Shown here one piece after another: positions 22,676 to 36,000 of a stretch of 64,000 nucleotides of DNA. The stretch comes from Ophiura sarsii (Eukaryota; Echinodermata; Ophiuroidea; Amphilepidida; Ophiuridae). The stretch lies in contig CM069441.1 in the NCBI GenBank assembly GCA_035610835.1, positions 87,741,574 through 87,805,573 on the forward strand, given 5' to 3'. Position 1 is the first letter of the stretch. Every line of letters starts with the position of its first letter. The notes beneath the pieces were generated by a model. It did no database searches, had not been told where the DNA came from, and saw only the letters and a program-made list of their open reading frames with translations. The position numbers were made by a program, and so were the translations under genes.

Positions 22676-25600
22676 ACGAGTTAGGCTTTTTGAACCAAAA
22701 AGTGTTAAGAATGAGTATATATCACTTATACATTATCACATTTCCTTTTTGTGAACTTTAAAAACCAATAACCTGCTAAATATCTCATTTCATAATGCGA
22801 GTTTACACCACTTTCAAAAATCTCGCATCATTTCAAAGAATAAACTGAATGGACTGAAAAACTCCATGATTCGGGTAAATGATGCATAGTTGATTCCTTT
22901 TTGTACAGTTGGGCGATGAACACGTGCAAGGCCTCTATATCGAAGAGTAATTATAGAAATTAATTTGATTTTGTCCTTGACTCTGTACAAATATTGATAT
23001 GGATATCAATTAGGATATCAATTGATTCTTACAGCCCTATTTTGGTTTGAAGGATGTTGGTGTATGAGAACTGTTGTGTATGAGCATGGTTTGTCTCAAT
23101 TAAAACCAACAATGTGAAATAAAGCGCTTTAAAGTCATAAATGACAAGCAATTCCTTTATTGTGTCATATAAGGAAGAAAAACATTGAGCATTGCCATGT
23201 TGTTGTCAAGTTTGAATAGCTTTTATTATAGTACATTTACAGTAAATTGCTTTGTTTTTTGCATAGAAAAAACACGTACCAGTAGTGCAAAATATGTAAT
23301 GGTTTGTTGTTATATATTGATTTAATCTACCAGAAGCTAATCGCAGTACGGATCAATGAGTCAGGTGAATGAACTCTTTGTTAAATTTACCATCTGTTGC
23401 AATGAAAAGAAATTTAAAATTCTGTTCTGCATTGCTTCCAATCTTGGCATTTCATTTTCTTGAATTACACTGTCAATATGCATTATGTTCCATTGCCTTA
23501 CATTTTTGTATTACAGACCAAAGGCCTTAACACTTTCCACACAGCAGTTGTCTGCAGGCGACAGTTTAAAAATGTCACAAAATTGAGTTGTGGCTGTCAT
23601 ATATACCTAGATTGTTCTTCAGACGGTATCCCCCCCCCCCCCCCCCCTTCCATGCATACAAATCAACTTTATTGGTTTCCTGTACTATTTTTAGACTGCG
23701 GTGTTTTGATTTGTTTTTTGGTTTGAATTATCGAAAATACATACACCATTTCCATGGTATTTCGTTTGGTATGCAACAGAAAATGGTTACAAAACATGCT
23801 TCTTTCTCTTGAATCGCTCCCATTCCATTTCAATGGAATTTTTATTTTGGTTTCACTTACAATTTTCAGGGTTCCAAGCTCAGGGATTTCAAACCTTGTC
23901 CACTGCTGTGGGACTCATGCATCATGCCACAGGGATCATGCTCCTGCAAAACAACTTGTTCAAGCCTATATATAGCTTTCATCATCGTGCAAGGATGTTG
24001 TGTCATCTATGCGTGATGCGTGCGTTTGCCAAAATAGCTCATACATGTATATGCGTGAATTACTTTTGCACGCATATTTCTCACCAATTTGGAACTGATT
24101 AAACTATAAAATGAATAGCTATCATTAAAATAATAGAAGTTAAAAGTGAACATTTCTGAACAAGATAAAAATGTTGCTTTTTACATTTCATTTATTCTTA
24201 ATAATAAAGATATGATTGAATAAATCACAGTTTGAGTAAATGGTATCACGATATATTCTTGGTATTAACTGTAAAAGTTATAATGTAATTTTATCAAACA
24301 AATTCAATATGGGACTAGTTTCTTCAAACCAACCTGCAAATACACAAAACAAATTTATTTCTTAAACAATCTACAAAATCCACTAAAATGGTTATTTTAG
24401 CCAGCATTTTTCTTGTTACATTTTGCCAATAAAAACAATTTTGCAAGTTGATAAACGCAATGGATCTCTACATAAGGCCTAAAAAAAGAAGTTTGATTGG
24501 CGTAACATAGAAGAAAAAATAGGGTAGGCAAGTCAGACTTTTTAAAAAAAAAAAAAAAATCTATAAAACGTCTATGAAATTTTATATACCAGCACACATA
24601 TAACATACAGACATAAACAAATGGCAAAAATACACATTTTCACTGTGTGTTTTTTTCTTCTTTTTCTCACACACACAAAAAAGGATTGCTTCTGACACAC
24701 ATATTTTGTATAATTTTATCATCACTGATAACGCTTTAACTGATTTAGTAACATTACAATTAAATAAAAAGTAAAAGCTTCTGTCCATACGGCTAAACAT
24801 ACAAGAAATTTACCTGATGCTACATGGACACCATGTCCTGTAGCATAGGTATAAATTCTATTGTTTTACAGATAACTAACATTAAATGAAGTAAGACACA
24901 TTTCACTTCCTCTTTATATCAATAGCCACTACAATTACTACTAAAAATAAGAGTGACGGTATAGAATCTTTTTTATTTGATACCCAATATCTACATGTAC
25001 TTGATTACCGGCACTACATGGACACAGTGTCCATGTAGCATCAGGTACATTGTTTTGGTAGAAATGGTATCAAATATTGTGAGTTATCTCACTAAAAACT
25101 GTCATGTTATGTTATTTCCCATATATTAAGTAGAAAAGAAATATTTGAAAAAGAATTATGGGTGCCATCATTATAAACTAATTACCTTGTCGCTAAGCTA
25201 CATGGTAATACCGGCACTACAGGTGGACACCGCGCTTGTTTTCAGTTTTTTTTGCTGTCTTTAATAATAAAACCAATTACCCCAAAACTGGTCCCAACGA
25301 GAACCTCTAGTAAAACACTTAATTGCAGGGAGCCATTCATTTCAGTATGTGAAAGGATCTTTTTACTTGAGAGGGGCAATCATTGTAAATGTACCTATGC
25401 TACACCGGACACCACGTCAACAATCAGTGACGTTTCCTCAAATAATTTTAAAATAACATCATCTATGGGTACAGTTGTTGCTCAAACTTTCTTATGAATG
25501 TGATACGGTAATTTGGGACCCAAAATCAGTGGGTTCAAATGTCATCTGTGTTGTTGGTGAGCTTAAAATACCGATGCTACAGGGCGGACTCCTTTCTGTA

Positions 25601-26152
25601 GCATAGGTATGGGCAATTTCCCGAAGACGTCATATCAAATTGGCCGATTTCTGTTCTGTCATAATCTACTTAAAGGTGAATTGGAACATTTATTCATAGA
25701 TTATGTAGTAATTTTATGATTTTATGACATTTATATTTACCAAATTATGTTTTGCATCTTTTTCTTTTTTCATGTCACACTTTTTTGACTAAAAAAGGGC
25801 CGGACACCAACTATCAATGAAGCATAAAAAAAATTACAGAGGAGCTATAACTTTCATTTGACTTTTAAAAGACATGTTAGTATGAGGTATTTCTAAATTA
25901 TATAACTTGAGAAAATAAACTTCAGGCAAACTGTTAGAAAATGCATTTATCCTACACAAATCAGCACAATTTCTGAAATTACCCAACTTCATGGACATAC
26001 CCAAATATATATGAGACAGACCTTCTTTTCTTTTTACTTAAAGGGGCATGAAGAGATATGTTGGAGGATGCGCCCTCAATTATGATAAAAACTGGGATTT
26101 GTATATTTTTACAATTGTATTACATGTACATGTGTGAATTTTACACCTATAA

Positions 26153-27681
26153 GGGACCGTTCCTAAATATTTTGGTGGGGGGGGGGGGCTGGATAATTTA
26201 ATTTTTTGTGGATCAACACTTTTTTGACCCCCCTCTCGCCATGCCACAAACTTTTTTGACCCCTGCCTGCACCTGAAACTTTCTTGCCCCCCCCCCCCCC
26301 CCGCCCCCATTCATTGTTATCAAGTTCAGAGAACATAGATACACCCAACAAAATACGTAAGTTCCCCTAGCATATACTAGAATATTTCCAAAAAATATTT
26401 GATGGATTTAAATATTTTTCAGCTAGAAAGATGCACCCAATTGTTAGGCACATTTTGATACCAAATTTGTTGGCCTTGAGACAATGCAACGATAAGAAAT
26501 TGTGGCATTTACCAATTTTTATAGGGATTATGTGCGACATGACAATTTGGTCACACATAATCAGACCATTTTGCCATGTCACACAGAATTGCCATGTCAC
26601 TCATACTCGGACCAGATTGCCATGTCACACATAATCAGACCATTTTGCCATGTCGCACATAATCAGACCAAATTGCCATGTCACTCATAATCGGACCAAA
26701 TTGCCACGTCACTCATAATCAGACGAACTTGTCACACATAATTATGATCTGCTTATTGATTTTCTTGAAATGATGCCACACATAATTGTTTGGTAAATTC
26801 CCATGTCTGTGCACAAAAATCCAATTAATTTATGGACAAAACCAGCCATAGCCAGTGAGATTTAGTGCCACTTTTTTTTTCTGTGTACAAATTGGTAAAT
26901 GGCACAATTTCTTATCGTTGCATTGTATCAAGGCCTACAAATTTGGTATTAAAATGTGCCTAACAATTGGGTGCATCTTTCTAGCTGAGAATTATTTAAA
27001 TCCATCAAATATTTTTGGAAATATTCTAGTATATGCTAGGGGGGAACTTACATATTTTTGTTGGGTGTATAATATCTTTTATGGAATTTTTAACAAAATT
27101 TGACCATGTATCATATTCTATTTTGATGGACACGTCACATCTAGGAGGGCAGGTTGTAGAATCTAGAGTGAATCAGAACTCCCACTTCAATTGCAGGTAT
27201 CTTTGGTTTAGTGCCATGGTCTTTAATCCCCTAAATAACTCCACATTTATGCACGGATCTCTGTTCATGAAACCAATTAGGATGCTCCCTCCAATATATC
27301 CTGGCTTTAAATACAATGTGCGCCAATTGTTGTTTGCTATTGACATGAATTTGCCCTCATTCTTTTTTAGCTGGGCTAGTACATGAAAATAGGTCTGTGG
27401 ACATCTGCGCGCTAATTAGCTATTTTTACGTTGATTTATGAAAGTTCCGTAAATAATGTGCATACAGGTAAAGCAGGGGTTTGGGGCAATGCTGCCAGAA
27501 AATGTTGGAAACTAATATGTGTTTTACACTTTTTTGATGCCCCCCTCCCCCCCCCCCCCCCCCCCCCTCTGTTGGGGTTTTCAAAAACTTGTTTGACCCC
27601 CTCCCCGCTTGCAGAGTAGCACAACTTTTTGGGCCCCCTATAATTATCCAGCCCCCCACCAAGGTATTTATGAACACTCCC
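26153..27681. mobile_element. TAA-flanked element with GGGACCGTTC ends (Harbinger-like target)
   Basis: Ends GGGACCGTTCCTAAATATTT and ATTTATGAACACTCCC, with TAA at 26150-26152 and 27682-27684. Subterminal G/C runs and CTGGATAATT arms are present. The uninterrupted family F copy reads CCTATAAGGATTAAG, the empty site. It contains the 26342-27067 element. Confidence 0.75.
26342..27067. mobile_element. TA-flanked long-arm palindrome (CACCCAAC ends) with central 28-bp repeats
   Basis: Ends CACCCAACAAAATA and complement, arms of about 190 bp (CTAGCATATACTAGAATATT), TA on both sides. The centre holds several 28-bp repeats with ATAATCAGACCA and GCCATGTC (about 26545-26730). Confidence 0.8.
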
Positions 27682-28734
27682 TAAGGATTAAGAAAAATCA
27701 GTCCTCTTTGTACAACAAAAGTCAATTCCAAAATGTTGATAGAGCCGTGATCAGCATTTTACCGTAGACAGTGTCCCCTTGCAGCACGCGTGATAAATAA
27801 CGCGAACCATATTTACATAAAGGGCGTTTTTATGAAACGGTTCAATGAATAGCGATGGTATTGTTTTAATCAAGTTTTGCTGTGTTTTTGTGAGTAGAAA
27901 CAACAATAATGTTAATTTTTAATGTTAATCTTGAATTCTGAAGTAAATTAATTTTAAAAAAAATCTTCAACACTACTTCGTGTTCTTTAAGTATTTATCA
28001 AACATTTTAATTGTTAGGCCTTATAGCAGATATCTGATAATTTTACTGTGGAGTTTCTCCAGTGAATATCGTTAATGATGTGTGTTCCATTATTGATTCA
28101 TCAGGGAAAAAACAATTTTAAAAGAAACATTAACCTTCAATTGAATGGTCATTATTTGGTGAATACATATTATAGTGTACCTACATAATTGGATATATAT
28201 AAAATAATTCTTTATTATGTACATCAATTACACTTACAAAACCCTCTGAAGAAACAACTCCATACTTTCATTCACGATAATTTCTTGGTTTTACCATTGT
28301 CACGGTATTCTTCTATTAGCGAGCATTGCTTTATATGTCTATCAAAAGGGAAAAGCATTTGATCATATCTGAAAATTCCATTTGTTGAGGAGCACTGCTT
28401 TAGGTCACATAATTTTCAGGGTTTAAAATCGTTTTTAACTTCCCCTTAAAATTAGAAAATGTAGGGCCTATTTTAGGGTAGGCAGGTATGTAACACAATT
28501 TTTACAGCTCACCAAATACACTCAACAGTGGTAAAGATTTACAGGGTTGCACCAATTGGGATACACGTCTATAATTCTATTCATAAAAAACCGTCTAGAA
28601 TTGAGTGTACAAACAAAAGCTAATGCCCCATTCACTGAGCACCACAAATTGTAGACGTTATGTCCTATTGTAGACACTTTGAGTTTACAGTGTATATATA
28701 ACCTTACCTGATGGAGTTAAATCAGGGTCCTATT

Positions 28735-28991
28735 GCATAAAACTTAAGATTCATCTTAAGAAGAGCTAGTTGTCTTAAATTTTCAACCCTTCTTAGAAAG
28801 ATTGTTTAAGAATGTTTGAGTTGATCTTCAAGATAGACTCTAGGTTAGCTTTTAGAACTTGGCACTTCTTCTTAAAGCTTAACCTAGGAAGAATTCTTAA
28901 ATATTTTTTTGTAACAAGGATTAATAAGAGTTTAGAATAACTCTTCGTAAGTTCACTTAAGCTTAACCTTAACTTTTATGCAATACGGCCC
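28735..28991. mobile_element. 257-bp foldback element (GGGTCCTATTGCATAAAA ends)
   Basis: The ends pair with TTTTATGCAATACGGCCC, and inner arms pair through TCTTAAG motifs. I see no clear target duplication. The ends resemble those of 14587-15092. Twin 58471-58736. Confidence 0.65.
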
Positions 28992-29587
28992 AGATGTCAT
29001 TGAAGTTAGGAGTATTGATCATTTGATTTTGAACAATCTGTATCAAATATCATTATAACTAAAATGAGTTTGGAATGTTTGAACACAACATCAAAGTACA
29101 TCACTTTTACATTGATATCTTGCATCCCGTAGCTAACATGAATCACACCTTTTAAAAATTAGTCCCTCCTGTGAAAAAAACATAGCTGGTATTCTATATG
29201 TACGTGATTTCACATGCAAAATAAATCTGACAAAAAGGCCATTTTATATCATTTATGTGCTACATTTACAAATAACATACATGAGATTCGTATATGTATG
29301 TACACTTTTTGTAATTTCTATGAGTAATTTGTCCAAAGTCTAACTATAATTATGTAAGAAATGGTTAATTTTATTAGGAGTTAGGTAAGGTTAATAAAAA
29401 AAATTAATATTACTGTAAAACCACTTCATTTCGCAAGGTATTTAATTTCTTGAGGACCTTAAATCACAAGGTATGAATTAAAGAAGTATATTTTGTTCTA
29501 TTATTTTCTTTATATTTCACCAAATATTTTGGCCTCTATCTTAAAACTGTGTTTGCCGACAACATAACCTTTTTGACGTGACTGGTC

Positions 29588-29702
29588 ACATATCGTCAGC
29601 CTGCTTCGATAATTGCCTAACTCAATTTTTCTAGTATTTAGAAAATGACAAAAATATGAAAAGTGAGTTAGGCAATTGTCAAAGCAGGCTGACGATATGT
29701 TG
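29588..29702. repeat. Hairpin with ~35-bp arms
   Basis: Arms CATATCGTCAGCCTGCTT and AATTGCCTAACTC pair with GAGTTAGGCAATT and AAGCAGGCTGACGATATG across a spacer of about 45 bp. Twin about 59328-59440. Confidence 0.8.
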
Positions 29703-29939
29703 AATAGCACCATGAATAGTGCAGGTGAATTCCAAAAGGAGCAGTAACTGTTGGATAGAATTAGGTTGGAGATATACTACATGTATTATGTGAAATGTGG
29801 CTTGTTATAGACCTAATACCAGTTCATATGACCATACATCATAATTACAATCTGTCTAACTCACAAGGCTGACTTAGGCAGAATTAAAATTTTGCATTTA
29901 TCAACACTTTTAATTGGTCAATGACTTAGCTTGATCCTT

Positions 29940-30049
29940 ATAGACCTACATACAAAAGGAATATATTCGCGTGTTTTTATTGTTGCGCTTGCTGATTTTA
30001 GCGAGAAAAGCACAAAGATAAATGTAGCGCGAAAATGTCCACTTTACAA
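29940..30049. mobile_element. Foldback-element remnant forming the gene 3 3' end
   Basis: Same remnant as at 13992-14097. It gives the stop codon in TTGTAAAGTGG and, on the minus strand, AATAAA at 29976-29981, about 65 bp past the stop. Confidence 0.75.
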
Positions 30050-33000
30050 TATGTGACACACCTTCCACGCACGGTTTACAACATCACCATCAAACAATAG
30101 GGTGACATACCGGTCATACAGAGTCTGATCGTCAATACCCAAAATAGGTTCCAAATTGAAAGATTCGTCAGGAGGGCTTGGGATAATCCTCCAACTCGTG
30201 CTGTCTGTTTTCAAATCCAGTTCCATCGGTGGGATGGCTTGCAAGGTGGTTCTACCGGTGCACTTTTTGATGCCCATTTCTCCTGTCTCGTTGAATGCTT
30301 TGTAGCAGAATCCAATGATGCCACCGCTGTCCACATGATGGTGAAACTTTAATCCTGTTTGGTGGAAAGATGGAATCATAATATATCTCTCAATGCCCCT
30401 TTAAAGTATGTGTCACTCCAAATCAAGTCTCTGTCTTCATTGAAATCTCAAGAGATGGGTATTAACAGTTTAACAAATCCTTTCATGAGAGTTATTTGTC
30501 AACAAAAAATACAATAAAGAATAAAAACTGATATACTGTCAACACAAAGTAACTGACCAGGTAATAAATGTGCTGATAAGTCTAAAAGTATAACTCCTAC
30601 ATAAACATATTAAATCATAAAGTTGTTGAAGAATTTCCCCTCTTTAATTCGAGATATTGCACGCTAGTAATGGGTTATTATTGAGGAAGTTACAATTCCA
30701 AATGTAAGGTTAAGTCTGATTTTCATTTTCACATTCTTCGAGGAGAGTATAACAGGTAAACATGTGTGTGCCGTATTGATCAACCTTAACAATGTGGCCA
30801 GCCGACTACCCAACAACCTGGGCATCTACCGGTGAATTAGCAGTACCACTACCAGTAATCAATATTTGCCTGCTGTCTGACTCCGCATGTAGAAAAGCAA
30901 AATGCAAAAATGAAAATCGTACTTGACATTACATTTGGGATTGTAATAACTTCCTCAATAATCAAACATTCTTAACGTGCAATATCTCAAATTAAAGAGG
31001 AGTAATATGTTTATGTAGGAGATATACTTTTTTAGAGTTATCAGCACTTTTATTACCTGTTCATGACTTATTGTGTTGAATGTTTATATGTAAAGAAGAG
31101 AGAATTGGTCATTTGGGTTGGTATGGCTTTTCTTAGGTAAAAATAAGTCTCCTGTTTAACATACATTACAAATTATATAAATATAATTTATACTGTAAAA
31201 GTGGAAATTTTTGCGCTACATTTATTTTCGCGCTAAATCAGTAAGCGCGAAAATAAGAATGTACAAATATATTCATTTTGTATGTAGGTCTATGAACGAA
31301 AGCCCAAAATCGCAAAAATAAAAACAAGCAAAATTGTTCAAAATGTGCGAAGCGCGAAAATGTACACTTTTACAGTAATTGAATGGCATGAACATTTTTG
31401 GTTGGTCCGTTTATACAATATTTTTTTAGAGAGACTACAATCAAGTTTGTTCTTACGGTATTTGATATATTGTTTTCCGGTTGGTTTGTTTTTCAATATA
31501 TCTGTACATGCTTCGTTGTTGTCTATGATACTGTTACCATTTGGTATGTATGTTAGAGACCAGGAGTTCTCATCTTGACCTTCGACCTTAAGGGTTGCCT
31601 GAACCTTACTCTCACTCCAGAAAGTAATGCACCCTGGAATGAATCATAGTAACAACAAATGTTATATTTTAGGCCAAGAAAAAAGGATCTGTCTTACATG
31701 GCTGCGCTCATAAATATGTGGAGTCACTTTTGCCGAATAACCCTGAGCCCAATTTTGGTCTTATTTTAATTTGTTTAGTTATCAGAAAATAATTGAGAAA
31801 AAAAACCACAAAAAGAAAGAATTTCTGCATTTAGCATAGCTATATGTCTGTTAAAAAGCTAAAAATAAAAAGCACATAGGCTAGCATAGCTATTTTACCC
31901 AATGTATGTGAGACAGACCTTTTTTCTTTTTTCTTATGATTTGAAATGAGTCCATCCTCTCACCTGCTAATTATAGTTGCATAAACTGCTATTTTGTAAT
32001 AAAACAGTCAATGATTGTCTTTGCGATATGAGCATAAACAGATCATCAAAGTTGTAATGCCTGGAAAAAGTGTGGCTATAATGATATATGAAAATCATAC
32101 TTAAGATTATTTTTCAAAAAATTCAAACTCGAATCTGATGAACTCTTGAAAAAAATCTCATATTCCCAGATCAGGTACCTATAGAAGATCAACTATACTA
32201 AATATAGCCAAATTAAAAATTAAAAAAAACAGCAACTTTTTTACCAAGAAATCCACAAACATGGTAGCAGAAATTGTGAAATCTAAAACAATTTGATACT
32301 ATTTTAATTGAAACTATTGACACAAACCTACCTGACTGTGGCATAGTGCAGCTATAGGGATAATCATCCATTTCATTGGTTGAGCTTGTCACTGTTGTAG
32401 TAGGAGTGTCATTATCTGAAACTGGACTACATTGAGCTACGGTATCTTCAGTGAGATCCTTTGATGTAAAAAGAGATAAATACCATATTTATTTAGATAT
32501 TAAAGGGGCATGAAGAGATATGTTGGAGGATGCGCCCTCAATTATGATAAAAACTGGGATTTGTATATCTTTATAATTGTATACATGCATACAATCTAAA
32601 CACTGCACAAAAAGAAAGTATCCACTTTTTTCGAGGCACCCTGTGTATAATTCTTAGAATCCTAAATAAATTCAACAAGTGGGTGTAAAGATCTCAAAGA
32701 TCTCATTCCAATGATCAACACTAATTAATAAGATAATTATAATAACAACATGTTAGGGAAACAAAGTAAAAGTGCCTACGTCCGCTTTCGAGCATCCGAT
32801 TGCTAGCGTAAACACTTTTACACTATATCATAATATGGCGCCCTCAAGACACGTGTTGCGTAGGACTGGCAATCGTTCAGCTATGGGGTAAGTGAAGACA
32901 CGCCCTGTAGCATGTGTAGAGGAGCGATTGGCCAAATTGCTCCTACGTGTGTCTTGGGGGGCTGAACTTTTGTATGAACAAAAAGAGTTTGTAAGTTAGG

Positions 33001-36000
33001 GAGAGGGTTGATTCAGATTCGGACTTCCGATGAGAAGTTGAATTTGATGAGACCTTCCGAAGAGAAGTTCGAGATGAGCTGACGTATAATACACGGGACG
33101 GGAGAATCCAGAAAGCAAACCAATGTGTGACGTGTGCTTCTTTTGTCTCCTATTGTGACAAATGAGGTGTCAAAATGCGCGGGAGGAAATGCCTGTTCTT
33201 TTCCCATTGTTGCATTTATTTAGGGTCCTAAGAATTAAACACATGGCGCCTCGAAAAAAGTGGATACTTTCATTTTGTGCAGTGTTTATAAGGATTGAGA
33301 AAAATAAGCCCTCTTTGAACAACAAAACGTCGATTCCAAAATATCCAGTATCAAGATAAATAACCATATTTGCATAGAGGGTGTTTTAAGAAAAGTGTCA
33401 ATAAATAGCGATGGTATTGTTTTAATCAAGTTTTGCTGTGTTTTCGTGAGTAGAAACAACAATAATGGTAATTTTTAATGTTCATCTTGAATTCTGGAGT
33501 AAATTAATTTAAAAAAAAAGAAATTCAACACTACTTCGTGTCCCTTTAACAAATACTAATAGTCCCTTTTTTCTAATTCATTTATAATAGTATGTTTAAC
33601 ATGCATTTAGTAAGAAACTATTAATCTAAAAAGACACCTAAAATTGATCTGATAGGACCTCTCAAGTAACCATGGATTTTAAGGTCTTATGGACTTTACC
33701 AAATTTTCAATAGAAATGGATGGCACTTTGAAATTAGCCTTACATAGAGCTATAGTTTTAAAACACCTTTTTACTTAATGGACTAAATGTTGTTGGTGAG
33801 GGGTTTTTCTTCAACATTTAATTGAGTTTTACCAATTAAAAAGGAGAAATGCAACATGGCTCTCAAATAAGAAGAAAACTCTCATTATCATATCATACAC
33901 TTGCAATTCAATTTTGCACAGTGAAAATTATCCAAAATGCTTGAAAATCTTGAAAATTATCCAAAATACCTATGTGAATAGAAACTACCATTTTTCCACA
34001 TGAAAGTCATTCCTAATGCATATCATGTCTTATTCAGGCCTGGAAATACCACCTGCCCATAGCGGGTATAACTATTGTGTCGGGCGGGTGAAGATACAAC
34101 AGTACCTGACCAACTGGCAGGTAATGTTTTTCAAACTCACAGTGCAAGGGAGTTACACTGGCAAGTGGACATTTGTCGAGCAGGTATTTTGTGGAAAATT
34201 ATTTGCCCTACTGGCTGTTTAAAAAAAATATGAAGTTCCATCCCTCTTATCTTCTTTTTTGCTCATTTGTTTTCCATGAATGATATAGTTCATTTGTCAC
34301 ATCAACTTAATGATAATGAAATGATTCATGTATAAATTAAAACCGTGTACCACAATCTGCATTTTTACAATTTTAGCTAATTACCTTTGATATCACTCTG
34401 TAGTAAGTGAACTGATCACTGGTCACCAGATGACACGGGAACATGCCCTCATTGGCATCATTCAGATGACATTCCGACGTCCTATCCCCGTAGTTAAATG
34501 ACAAACATTCTGAGTTGACGGCACATAACAGCGCACAACGGACGACACCTCGTACATCTGTTACAGGTTAAAAAAAAGTACTCAAAGTAAAATAATTATT
34601 AAAAATATTTGTTATCAGAATATGAAGGCAACCAATGTTTGCGGCAATAGATGCATGTATTCACTAGCATCACTCATCAGCAAAAAGAATAATGACATTT
34701 CATGGTACCATTTACCAGATTGGTAAAGTTACTGCATTTTGAAACCGAACACAAATTGAATATTTTACTCAATGACAAGTGAATTCATGTACACTGCCGC
34801 CCATAAGTATTTCCCCCTCTGGAAGCTTGCAAGTTATCACTGTTTTGTCGACAAAGTATTAAACCATCATACCCAATTACCATTTCATTGTGTTCATTGT
34901 ACATTTTATGCCAATAAATTCATGTTTCTTATTCAGATTCATGATTTAAAAGCATTATAATTCATGATTCTATCGAGCAAGTCAAAATTCCAATGTAAAA
35001 TCGCCGTAGTAAATCACCTCATGAATATCAATTAGCTCATTATCGGTAGTGTAACGCTATGGGATTTTTCAACTGAGATCGACTGGTGATAGAAAACTTC
35101 ATGTGCAGAAATTTATAAATGATAATTGGTATGCGCAGTTTATTGGAATACCTTCAGAAGGAACCATTCCAGCTTGATTTTTGTTTGTTTTTGTAACGAC
35201 GGTTTATATTTTCGGCAGATATTCATCCGACTTTATTTAAGGGACATCTAAATTATTTTCAATACAATCGGGCTGAAATAACATGGAGAACCAGCAAAAT
35301 TCCAAAGTGTGCATGCACGTAGCTCATTGACCTAATTACTCCAGTGACCTAACAAACCACGTTATCAATAGAATGATTCAAAGCAGTAGAGTTTCCCACT
35401 ATTCATCGTCATAAAGGACCGCTCAATAAACAACATACCAAGACATAATAAATCCCTTTTCTACTATGCCACCTCTCTTCTCAATCCCAAACAATAGGGA
35501 GCTAGACCAGGCTATTCAAATCAGATGAATAGGATACTTATTGTGTCCATCCTCTAACAGTACTTATTTACAGTCAATGGGTCCCCGGTGCCGAATTTGC
35601 GTTATTACAGCCCGATATGATTTGGTTTAAAAAAGATGAATATCTGCCAAAAACATAGTTCGACGTCAGAAAAATAACTTGTTTTAGCTGGAATGGTTCA
35701 TTTTGAAGGTATTCCAATAAACTGCGCATGCCAATTATCATTTATAAATTTCTGCACATGGAGTTTTCCATCACCAGTTGATCTCAGTTGAAAATTCCCA
35801 TAGCGTTACACTACCGATAATGAGCTAATTGATATTCATGAGGTGATTTACTACCCCACCATGCTGATGAGGTGGTTTTAGTTACGATGACATCACACTA
35901 TTGGGTATGGCTACCCGATCAGCACTTTCGCAACAGACAACCGGGCGCGAATTTCAAATAATCACAGGTTGTGGATGTGCAGTTTAAATTGGTTTATTTG

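Larger units (their letters stand above)
26041..27992 (+). mobile_element. Family F element enlarged by nested insertions
   Basis: The left end TTAAAGGGGCATGAAGAGAT is at 26041 and the right end CTACTTCGTGTTCTTTAA is near 27992. The host sequence is split at CCTATAA by the 26153-27681 element. Twin about 55840-57695. Confidence 0.75.
19990..30043. other. Intergenic, upstream of gene 2 and downstream of gene 3
   Basis: No host gene is supported. It contains foldback elements (20941-21456, 21593-21957, 22316-22675, 26041-27992, 28735-28991), poly-C tracts (20813-20833, 23632-23647, 27541-27567), a hairpin cluster (24817-25615) and a 35-bp-arm hairpin (29588-29702). Two segments (about 23582-23862 and 24680-25985) are not alignable to unit B. 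Confidence 0.6.
4200..34500. repeat. Unit A of a ~30-kb tandem duplication (approximate limits)
   Basis: The order and sequence of 4.2-34.5 kb recur from about 34.5 kb to the right edge. Paired landmarks are 5313-5511 with 36392-36590, 14095-14402 with 42988-43295, 16171-16347 with 47082-47258, 19617-19989 with 50433-50801, 30044-30354 with 59788-60098, and 33162-33359 with 62908-63105. Offsets shift from about 31.1 to 28.9, 30.9 and 29.75 kb because of insertions and deletions on either side. Left of about 4.1 kb, similarity to the region left of 34.4 kb persists but is clearly lower, which suggests the recent-duplication boundary lies near exon 2 of genes 1 and 3. Confidence 0.85.

Noticed and set aside
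26545..26730. CRISPR-like array of 28-bp repeats
   Set aside because: The repeats are directly adjacent without unique spacers and lie in a eukaryotic palindromic transposon.
33162..33367. Overlapping 65-codon frames on both strands, repeated at 62908-63113
   Set aside because: They lie in the right arm of the AACACTGCAC palindrome; conservation between units reflects the duplication.
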